Made by a program: the position numbers and the translations under genes. From contig MU621108.1 in NCBI GenBank assembly GCA_025399215.1, positions 1 through 64,000 on the forward strand: 64,000 bases of DNA. Reading direction: 5' to 3'. Shown in pieces: positions 37,369-46,912 of this stretch; the stretch's first letter is position 1, and each line of letters begins with the position of its first letter. This DNA is from Globomyces pollinis-pini. Lineage: Eukaryota; Chytridiomycota; Chytridiomycetes; Rhizophydiales; Globomycetaceae. The notes beneath the pieces are model-generated. The model did no database searches. It had not been told where the DNA came from and saw only the letters and a list, made by a program, of their open reading frames with translations.

Positions 37369-37545
37369 ACAAACTAATTGTAACAGCCTAGATTAATATA
37401 GTTTTTAAATAATGGATTTAGTTGAAATTTTAGATGCACGCACATACAAACGCTTAATAAACACGTAAAAGTTTATGAAAAATAAAGTCGAATCGTGGTT
37501 GACAGTCCAACCGATTCATAATGGGGCTCAATTAGACTCTGATAT

Positions 37546-39127
37546 ATGCTTATTGAAAGAAAGCGACGTTGTGATGTAAATCAAATTGAAATAATCTTTA
37601 GATTGAAGCACCTGGAAAAGGAATTGACAATGGTGTCTTTAGATGCGGAGAAAGGTTCTGAAAGCAATTCAGAACAAGATGATATTATTAATGATCAACT
37701 GGATATTATCCAGGTAATCCTTGAATTTCATTTTACATCTTTTTAGGAAGGATTAACACCAAACAATACAGGTCTAGATTTCAAGAATTTAAATGAAAAA
37801 TCAAAGTCTTTAATAATAGAGCAGTATAATAAAGTCTATGGAACTCAGGTAATCTAAAATCTTCGATTAATTAATCACAAGAATGCAACTAAAAACAAAA
37901 CTTCCAACAAGTTCTTCCAAACTTGCAATCAATACTTCAACGCAAAGAAATTCAAACCCAGTCAACACATTCTGAACAATACAAAGGACAATTTCGAAAC
38001 ACTAAAATCTTTACTCTTACAAATCAATTCCAAAACGATAAAATCGTTTTATAAATATGATCAACGTTGTAAATCATGGATTAAAACCTTGATTAGTATT
38101 CGTGTATCTTTGAAATGTTGTTCAACTTCGTTCGTTCCAGTATTTCAGTCCTTAAATGGAATGCAATTGTTACAGTCGTGCCTGGAAATTGCAACAGTGC
38201 CGATTCAATATCGAAGGTAATACATATGTTGTTTTCATGTAAATAGCTTCTATCAGTTCGGTGATCAAATAATGATTGTTGCCTTGCAATTATTTCATAC
38301 ATTGGTAATTGATCAGGTATTGTGAACTTGTCAGTAATTATTCATTTTGATAGGTGTGGAGCAATATATTGATTCATTCGCATACACTTTCAAAGAATGT
38401 AGAATACATTCTATACGCAACATTAATTCATCACTTTTATGACGTTCAAACTATATCGGGTCGTTGTGAGGATAAAAGTTGTGTTTTATATCCAACATAT
38501 TCCTCCTTATCGAGACTTATCCCATCAATCACGACCAGAATCGAAGCGTTCAAGATTATGTCTGATTTGGTTATTTATGGGGGTGCTGATAATCATGGTT
38601 TTATGACGTTGATAAGTTTGTTGAGAAAGCAAGTTGTTTGTATTCCAATAACAAATGCAAAAAGAGAATTTAAAAGGAATCAAATGACAATGACAGATGC
38701 AGAACAATCAAATCTACCTACCCTATGGCTTGATTTATTGATGATGGAGTTTCAAATTGTTGCAAAAGAATGTTCCAGACGATGGACTGGATTGGATGTA
38801 ATGGCATATAATGCCTTTGTACACTTGGAGGATTTGTATTTCAAACTCGACAGTATTTGGAGAATACGACCCGAGTTTGACCATCCAGTATCAGTTGGTG
38901 AAGAATACTTGGTAAATTCAAGATCAAATTAATGATAGTGTGCTCATTTACGGCTCTTTGAGCTTTTGTTCCACTATGAACGATCCATCAAATCACGTCG
39001 AGTAATTTGGTTAGAATTGCAAGCTCGGGGCGTGCAAGAAACTATGGAAATGATCGAAAGGGCTACCCCTAATAAGACCATTTTGCAGCAATTAACCAAA
39101 TTAAGGATATTGGTGTCATCTCTCTGA
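37546..39127 (+). CDS. uncharacterised intron-rich gene
   Basis: I do not recognise this family. Exons joined by introns of about 30-37 nt give an acidic N-terminus (KHLEKELTMVSLDAEKGSES), an uncertain Asn/Lys/Gln-rich middle, and a long helical C-terminal half. Visible pieces are VWSNILIHSHTLSKNVEYIL, LIHHFYDVQTISGRCED, SLSRLIPSITTRIEAFKIMS, KECSRRWTGLDVMAYNAFVH and, across a 27-nt intron, CAHLRLFELLFHYERSIKSR. There is no signal peptide or membrane segment. Start could be 37546 or the Met at about 37,630. The exon near 37,890-38,080 can be read in two frames. Confidence 0.6.
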
Positions 39128-39237
39128 ACGTATTAATATATCTAAGTAAAAATGGCTTATCAACAAAAAATAATCGTTAAAAAATGAACAAATAATTTAT
39201 ATAAATGACGGTAAGATATGTATGTGGCACTGCCTAT

Positions 39238-41400
39238 TCATATCTGTTTTTGATATAAAACTTTGAAGTGATCTAATGCTTCGGGTACCAGCGGACGTTG
39301 AAGTCCATTAGCATCTTTTGATTCCAGCAAGTCTAATGAAGGAGGTTGAGGGTTGAACGTTGCAAAAGTCATTGGACTTGTACTGTTCGATCTGCTTTGG
39401 TCACTAGCTTTAACTTGCTGTAACTTGCGACTGGTATCATCAAAACTATTCATGTTAAACTCTTGAAGTTGCTTTAATTTCTCTGCAAGTTCATCATTTT
39501 TTCTTTTGACTGTCTCAGGGTCAACATCAAGAGGTGATTGATCTAGGATTGGTCCGGTAGAGCTTGATGATCTAGCTGGCCTTATATGCCCTCTATCTAG
39601 GGAGAAATAATTTGGCTGAGTCACATGTGTGCTGGGTTTGCTTGGAGGTGTGGTACTGTATGAAATTCCTTCATTGGGTAAACTGGCATGGGAGAACAGA
39701 GACGTAGAATCTATTGATGAACTTCGCTTGGATGAAGGATTTCCTGTTGTAGAGATTTTATTTTGAGGTATACTTTCAGGTTCTGCAGCTTTTGTCTTGT
39801 TTGTTTCTGCTTCAACCACTGGAACGGCCATTCCAAGAGGCACTTTGGGCACAATAACCAATTCCTCAGATGTTGGAGCAGGAGAGTGTATTCTATCTGG
39901 TACTTTGTTTCTCTCTAGATGGGGTTGTTCATGTTCTGACACAACTGATGAATTTCCCAAACTAGCCATCCCTCTTTGCCTAAATAGTAATCTTATTGTT
40001 TCTTCTATCCTTCTACGAGTCAATTGTTCATCAATAGCTAGAATCAAGTTTTCTTTAACCAATTCAGACACTACATCGGTGGCAGTGTCGTCCGCCAAAT
40101 TAAAAGGAAATCGAATTTCACAAGAAGCTGTGCCGGTGTGATATGTCATTTTAAGAGTAACTTCTTCTTCACCAATCGGGTCCACCACCTCAACTTCACA
40201 TGAAGCAACGGGCTTTGAAGGAGTAGAATGCCTTGATATGTGAAATTGATGCTGCTCTGCTTCAATGACACCAAACGACGAATTGACTGATAATACAGAG
40301 TCCGACAGTTGTCCCGAATCAAAGTTTTTTAAATCTGATGAACTTCCATTACTTGGAACAGACGCTGTTAGAAATGGGTGGTTTAATAACTGCTCTGCTG
40401 AAGGGCGCTTTTCAGGATCATGTTCTAAACACAAGTCAACAAAAGCTCTGATTTCTAGATCCTCGATTTTATACAACGCTGCAGGCTTAATTCCGGATGA
40501 TACCTTCCGGTAAATTTGAGCAGGGTTTGTGCATTCGCTATAAGGATAGTTTTTGCTCAATATTTCCAAAATCACCTTTAAAGATTAATCAAAAGCTTAT
40601 TTGTGTAACAATAATGAAAAAAAATTGAGATTGCAAAGATAGAAAATGAAATCCATACCATTCCAAAAGCATAAATGTCAACTTTTTCATCATATCTCTC
40701 GTCATAAAGTTCAGGCGCCATAAACTGAGGAGTACTAGTGATCAATAACAATTGATTCATACCCTAAGACAGATGATAAATGCTGTGTGGCTTTAATGGC
40801 AGCTAACCCAAGATCACCTATCTTGGCTTGACCATTGTTTCCGTTTATGAAAATATTATCTCCCTTTAAATCACGATGGATGATTGGATGTTCTCTGGTA
40901 TGTAAGTAATGAAGTCCTGATAAGATCTGCTTGCACCAATTTCTAATGATTTTAGGCTTGATTGAACCTTTTGTTTTCTTGACATAAGAGGTTAAGGTCC
41001 CCGAAGTCATCAGTTCTGTAATGAAGAAGATATCATCTTTATCAGGTTGAGAAGAAGGGGCTCTCCAAGAATGTAAGATATTCTACCTATTAGATATTGT
41101 GATTACGATAATATTGTCGTTTCTTAAACTTTCCAGTATTTGAATTTCCCTTGTGTACCGATTAACATCTATAATCAGAAACCAAAGAAAGTACCAGGAG
41201 AAGAGAAAGTTCCAACTCTAATCTGATTCCAAGCAACTTCAACTCCTTCTTCCTGGTCAAAAGCCTTGAAGACTTCCTTATGGGCACCTTTTCCAAGGGA
41301 TTTCCGATAACGTTCGAATCGACCAGTGGGATCAGTCTGAACAAGAATTAGGACTTAAACCCAAAAACAATACCATCACAATATCATAGTCATCTTCCAT
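39238..41400 (-). CDS. WNK: WNK-family Ser/Thr protein kinase
   Basis: WNK kinases lack the usual catalytic Lys in strand beta 3 and use one in the glycine loop. Here the loop reads [14 protein letters not shown], and beta 3 reads VEVAWNQI, with Asn or Trp where Lys is normal, as in WNK. The rest is canonical: [28 protein letters not shown], catalytic [18 protein letters not shown] in [10 protein letters not shown], the APE-type [20 protein letters not shown], and the WNK-typical [21 protein letters not shown] second WNK hallmark, an OSR1-C-like domain, follows ([40 protein letters not shown]). The C-terminus is a Ser/Pro-rich tail. WNKs sense chloride and osmotic stress; a similar role is inferred. 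Confidence 0.9.
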
Positions 41401-41553
41401 GAGTAGCCAAAAAAGACTGTTTGCAAAAACTAAGAAAGGATGTGGCTTGCACCCTCAAACCCAAAGCCACCTACTCTTTGCTCCTTATATTACACATTTT
41501 GAATAAATCGTACAGTTCATTGGTTGATTTATTACTTAGTTGTACTCCAATGT

Positions 41554-43021
41554 CTATTTTCTTGATCGATGTCTTCTTTTCTTGCGTGGTTCACTAATGG
41601 CTGTTTCTGGCCTAGCAATGTTCAATATTTCTAAGTCTTTCTTTTTCACGTACTGTGACTTCTTGGTATTATTACATTCATTAGCTGTATATTCTACGCC
41701 AGTGGCTGTCGCTGAAAGTTCATCTTTAAACCGTTTGTTGTGCCCGCCACAACCATCGCTTTCCAACAGCCCCGACATCAATTTAGTATCATTGCTATTT
41801 TTCATCTCCGTATCACTATCTTCAAAGGTTATATGAACTGCTTTCCGTTTCACTTTCTTTGGCTTCGATTGCATCGGTTCTTCTGATTTGATTACTGGAT
41901 CTTCCAAGTTGCAGTTTTGTCCAGGACTTTTATAATCCAGCTTTGGTACGGTTCTATACATATCTACATTAATTGGGTCGCTTTCTTCTTCAATATTTGT
42001 GATTGTCGCTTCCACTTCTGCACCACTAACTGAATAAATGGTCTCCCAATATTCGGCCTCATCTGCTCCATCCAATCCATACAAAACAATGCCAGAACAG
42101 GAATCAATATCATTTTGAAAGTTATAAAACTGCTGTTTACACTCAGCACTTTGCAATGCACCAGTACAATCATACCCGTTCTTTTGAGTAATACATGTCC
42201 GTGAATAATAACTCTGGGCTAACAACAATCCATAATGTGATTTAAATCGAATATATGCCTTAAATTATTAAAATGATAAGTTACATATGTATTCCCTCTT
42301 TGATAATCTACAAACGCAACTGGCGCTACCATCTCCATCAATTTCTAATCAATTAATTAAATATACGCTCAATATGTCACAATAAAATGGTGAAAAATAA
42401 GGTCATTGAATAGTGTTACCTTGATTGTTTTTGAATTAGTAGAGCTGTTTAAGCCTTGACAAACACCAATCACTCCTTTCTGATACTCTACGTGCCGTTC
42501 TTTGATGCATGCATTTTTAACCTGTTCCAGCTCATTGGTTACTTTTGACAGATGTTCATGGTATTCTAGACAACGTTGATTCCATTCCAATCTGCAACAT
42601 TAACTTCAAATTGACTTTACTTGGTTAAAACAAAATATCCGCCCAGAATTGGATCGGAATTGAATTTTTTCAGAAGTTTGTTTGCAGATTTCTGTGATTT
42701 AAATGTCAAAAAACAGTATTGTTTCGATTGATTTATATGCTGAATTGTACCAAATTCTTTGCATCGTTCAATCAACTGATCTGTGATTGATCCCTCTACA
42801 TATGCTGTTGTTTGATCATACTGTTGGAACAGTTCATCAGGGAAGTGACAGATTCTAAAGTTTCTACCATCTTCACTAACCTAGAAAATGAACAAAAACT
42901 GATTATTAACTTCAATATCTGAAATTCTTCGTAGTTCTTTAGCAAATAAAGCATCATCTTGACAGTCTTTGGTATACAATAATCGAATAGGTGACCCTAA
43001 TAATGAATTAACCATTACCAT
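41554..43021 (-). CDS. La/LARP7 (Pof8)-like RNA-binding protein
   Basis: Spliced pieces show the second half of a La motif (LAKELRRI-like helix FAKELRRISDI, joined by an intron to EVSEDGRNFRICHFPDEL). An RRM follows (TTAYVEGSITDQLIERCKEF, then QYCFLTFKSQKSANKLLKKF). An xRRM comes next (GVIGVCQGLNSS, then LMEMVAPVAFVDYQRGNTYA, YIRFKSHYGLLLAQ). The tail is long, acidic then basic (KKVKRKAVHITFEDSDTE, EPRKKRRHRSRK). La proteins protect RNA polymerase III transcripts. LARP7/Pof8 members bind telomerase or 7SK RNA through the xRRM. The exact class is open. The N-terminus is unresolved: open coding-like sequence continues to about 43,210, so the true start is probably further right. Confidence 0.68.
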
Positions 43022-43209
43022 ATCACCTACATTGATTCGTCTTTAATGGTAATAATAAATGGTAATTGAATCTCAAATCCAATATGAAATTTGATGAAAT
43101 TAGACTGTTTGTCATTTGAATGAAAAAGAATTTCATCAGACTTGAATACTGAATTAAAGACAGAAAGAAACCAATAAAGTCAATAAGTTCGATTTTCTAC
43201 AACATCTTA

Positions 43210-43983
43210 TAAAATACCCACTCTTTCTATACTTCAAATATCTTCGTTGAAATAGGTAATTGAAAACAATGAAGATCTGGTAGAGAAGCTGCCTAGCTCA
43301 TATAAATACATCTACAAGCATACGACTCTATTTGATGGGTCCTAAAGGTCTACAACGCGGAAAGCTGTGCAAAAAACAACACTACCATCTAACAAAAAGG
43401 AAGAAATGAAAATCAGGAACAAGATCGCTTATTATTATATCAAAAGGATAAGATATTGAATTAATTAGGAAGATGAAGGAAACAATCAATGGTTTCATTT
43501 AATTCATTCCATGCAGTATATCGCATGATGAAGCCATTCCATGAGATACTATGTATCACAAACGTGGACCTCACATTGCATTGTACCACCAACAATAAGC
43601 AAAGAGCAAAGACAAAAGAGCACATAGTTCTTTAAGTGACTGCCTTTGGGTAATGAATGGATTTTTATTGATGAATAAAGATCTGAAGAATAGGATATAT
43701 CGTAATTAGAAGGCATGAATTGGATACAATACTTGGTATTAATTTGCCAGCGTTGACAATTTTATCTTCTGCTCAATGATATTCATTTTCCACTTTAAAG
43801 ACATACGACACTTTTGCTCCATCAAGTATATACTACAACTTACAAAGGGGTTTTGGCTATACTACGTCTGTGGGAAACTTCCAATGCATCATCATGCTTA
43901 GTTGGACACGGATGCCATACAGTAGTTCCCCTGCCACCCTTGACGCATTGATAAACTCGCATGTCCCTTTCAGGCATTCGCAG
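43210..43983. other. intergenic upstream of trypsin A, nothing recognised
   Basis: No long open frame or known motif is visible on either strand. Regulatory DNA for trypsin A and for the divergent La-like gene would be expected here. Confidence 0.4.
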
Positions 43984-43990
43984 TATAAAT
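43984..43990 (+). promoter_or_regulatory. TATA box of trypsin A
   Basis: TATAAAT lies 41 bp before the start codon of the secreted protease. The second trypsin gene has a TATAAAA at a nearly identical distance, which supports a conserved core promoter. Confidence 0.55.
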
Positions 43991-44024
43991 ACTATGGGTA
44001 GATTCATAAAATACTATCATTCAA

Positions 44025-44792
44025 ATGAAAGTTTTCTCCTTAGTTGCTCTTGCCTCCACTGCCCTCGCTGCCCCAACTGATAAACCTGTTGTTGGTGGTA
44101 CTCCAGTTGGTTCACCAGATGTTTATCCATGGTTGGTTGCTCTTCGCAAGAATGGAGGAGCTCATTGTGGTGGATCTCTTATCAGCCCTACCAAAATTCT
44201 AACTGCAGCCCACTGTACTGTTGGACAAACTCCATCCAATTTCCAAGCCTTCTACCATCGTTATGATTTTGGCAAGACTGCTACCACTGAAAAGGCTACC
44301 ACTTTCAATGTCAAGAAATTCACCGTTCACCCACAATATACTTCCGCCTCTTCCAGTGGATATGATGTTGCAATTTGGGATGTTGAACGCGTTTCTGGAC
44401 CTGTACCAACAAAATTTGCTAAACTTGATGATGGAACTTTTGCCACTGCGGGACAATCATTGAAGGTTGCTGGATGGGGAACTCTCTCATCTGGAGCATC
44501 TACCACACCAAAGAAGATGTACGAAACTGTTGTTCCAGTCACCACCAATGAGGTTTGTGTGAATGCTTATCCATCACTTCAACAAGTCTCCACTACATTC
44601 TGTGCTGGATTTACCGAAGGTGGTAAAGATACTTGTCAAGGAGACTCTGGTGGCCCAGCATTTGTTAGCAACGAAGATGGATCTGTCAGTGTTGCTGGTA
44701 TTGTTTCCTTTGGACGCGGATGTGCCTTGGCCGGATATCCAGGTGTTTATACTACTGTCGCTTCTGTCTCATCTTGGATTAAAGCAAATTAA
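44025..44792 (+). CDS. secreted trypsin-like serine protease A (S1 family)
   Basis: A signal peptide (MKVFSLVALASTALA) is followed by a six-residue propeptide APTDKP and the mature start VVGGTPVGSPDVYPW. The catalytic triad is His63 in LTAAHC, Asp114 in YDVAIWDVE and Ser208 in DTCQGDSGGP. Asp202, six residues before the Ser, gives trypsin (Lys/Arg) specificity. Six Cys fit three disulfides. The gene has no introns, unlike almost all its neighbours. The mature end is preceded by Lys-Pro, which trypsin itself would not cut, so activation probably uses another route. It is a near copy of the gene at 61.5 kb. Likely role: extracellular digestion of host or food protein. Confidence 0.96.
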   Translation: MKVFSLVALASTALAAPTDKPVVGGTPVGSPDVYPWLVALRKNGGAHCGGSLISPTKILTAAHCTVGQTPSNFQAFYHRYDFGKTATTEKATTFNVKKFTVHPQYTSASSSGYDVAIWDVERVSGPVPTKFAKLDDGTFATAGQSLKVAGWGTLSSGASTTPKKMYETVVPVTTNEVCVNAYPSLQQVSTTFCAGFTEGGKDTCQGDSGGPAFVSNEDGSVSVAGIVSFGRGCALAGYPGVYTTVASVSSWIKAN

Positions 44793-45121
44793 GAATTTCA
44801 TTTGTTTTCAAGTAGAATTACAATACATACATTCTTATCATATTTTTTATATTATGTCAGATACAAATAACTTGAGAGCCAAAATACAGTGTTTTATTAA
44901 TTCATATATAACTGAGAATTTGTTAATTATAATTCCCAACTATACACAATAGTCATGCACTACTCGTTGGGATCGTGTGCTATAACTTCTAATTTTTTTG
45001 GTAGATTTCATACTTAATGTATTCTTAGCTGCTTTTTCGTTATATGGTAGTGATAGGGACTGGTTCCAATTCAAAAATCCACGTCTATAAAACCGTTAAT
45101 TTAGCTTCTCCAAAAAGTAAC

Positions 45122-46097
45122 ATGTCTGATTTTGGAACTAATTTGTTGGATACATTCACCAAAAGCGGATTAGCATGGGTTCAAACTACAGGTATCTAAG
45201 CAGGTCGTCTAATTTGAATGATCAGGTTGCATTTACATCATCTATGGATTTTTTATTTCAAATCAGATGCCTATTTGGAGAATACTGTTGGCACACGGTG
45301 TATCAGGTTTAATTGGAATATTTATAGAAAATTGTTTTGTTGCATCTAAATTAGCTAATCCTGATTTAAACATTGCTTTTTTATTGGGTAACAATTTTAG
45401 CACTTATTAATATGTAGGAATAAACGAGATTATGTGGATTATTCATGAAGCTTCTACAGTTTATTATTCGTTTGTGAAACTTCAGATTGCCATTCTTGAT
45501 CCAAAGCACAAACGGGTATTAAGGGGGATTTTGGGGATACTGTTTTTGGGGTTTTCAGGTTGTCGAATTAATATTGGACGCTTACGGGTGATGGCCAACT
45601 TGACTATGAATACCGAAATTGCTGCTGCCCATTCGTATGCGTTTATTTTCTGGGGTTTGGCTGATATTGTCATATTTGGATTGTTGGCATATAATATCTA
45701 TGCACAGATATCAGTGGTCAATCACTCAACCATGCATTTGGTGGTTACATTGTTAAAATCCTCAGTTCCTCGATTACTGGTCTTGGTCGTCAACACATTA
45801 TTAATTGTAATAATTGGACAAATTTCAGATCCAAACAGCAATATTAAAAATCTTAATTCATTAGTTTGGGCGATAAAGGGAACATATCCGGTAAGATACT
45901 TGGCAGGTTTAATTTTCTAGATTATCCTCCTTTTTGATATTCATACCACCAAAGATATGCTCATACATGCAGCCTCTAATATTTCACATAGAACTGGACA
46001 GACTCAACAAACAACTCAGCATCTGAACGTTTTTGATGTTAATCAGATTGAAGAGAGCAAGACCCCAAACATTGCGAGAGTGAATACCGTTGTCTAA
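45122..46097 (+). CDS. polytopic (about seven-helix) membrane protein, unknown family
   Basis: Three introns (34, 30 and 30 nt) join four exons into about 290 residues with some seven hydrophobic stretches. Examples are CIYIIYGFFISN, HGVSGLIGIFIENCFVA, ILGILFLGFSGCRINIGR, AFIFWGLADIVIFGLLAYN and LLVLVVNTLLIVIIGQ. The N-terminus is short and polar (MSDFGTNLLDTFTKSG). The tail is polar (SHRTGQTQQTTQHLNVFD). A seven-helix receptor-like fold is possible but I see no diagnostic GPCR motif. It starts about 330 bp after trypsin A on the same strand. Confidence 0.65.
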
Positions 46098-46366
46098 GTT
46101 TATTGATTTCTAAAATTACTACCATATTAAGAATTTAATTTCCTCATCTTTGAGATTTTCAGAATTGATATGATGGTCGCTACATAATAACTGAGCTCAA
46201 TGCAACTCACAGTGTTATACATGAACCAACTCAACTTTACGCGACTAACGTTCATATTATATCAACTACAAAGTATACTTAAAAAGGAATAGCTTTGCTT
46301 CGTTATTCTATAGCAACAACAGTGAATGTGAGAAATTCAATTTTTTCCAAATTTAATTGAAACCTC

Positions 46367-46655
46367 ATGTCAATCAGAACCTTCACAGCAGGTGCAATGA
46401 CCGTGGCGGTATCGTATTATCTGATAGTACGATCAATTCAGGAAGATCAAAAAAGGGTATCCAGTTCCTTAAAATCAATGAAGGTCACTCTGGATAATAG
46501 TATTCACCAAAAACCACAACCAGTAAGATTTGTTATCTAATTGTGCTTTTTAGCCTTTCCATGTGATCCATAGTGCTCCTGCTCGGCCTTGGATTGAAGG
46601 GGATCATTGGAATAATTCAATAAGAAAGCTTGCTTCGAATTTGGGGAGTTTTTAG
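46367..46655 (+). CDS. small single-helix protein, possible MICOS subunit (MIC12-like)
   Basis: Two exons joined by a 31-nt intron encode about 85 residues. A Gly/Ala-containing N-terminal membrane helix (FTAGAMTVAVSYYLIVRSI) is followed by a charged helix and a C-terminal PWIEGDHWNNSIRKLASNL. A short protein with an N-terminal helix and a Trp-Asn-x-x-Ile-Arg motif near its end resembles fungal MIC12/Aim5 of the mitochondrial cristae-organising complex. The match is weak and by eye only. Confidence 0.45.
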
Positions 46656-46912
46656 TGCTTTGTTCATATGGTGGTCAATAAAATGTAAACTCTATCAATT
46701 TTTGGGTTTAATGATTGTTATGTTATTAATTTAACATGGATTGCTTTTATTTTATGTGAACTGGTTCAATAACATCCCAGAAAAAGTGGTTCTTTAAAGG
46801 AAATGGTTCGTACATTTCCAAGGCTATTATTCACTATGAAGTTTTGCAAAACAGCTGGTGAATAGTCCTTAAAATATTGATAATACACCATATCTACGTA
46901 GAAAAATGATAA

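Noticed and set aside
44199..44548. Antisense and shifted frames in trypsin A
   Set aside because: Shadows of a complete protease gene; the same shadows recur in trypsin B.
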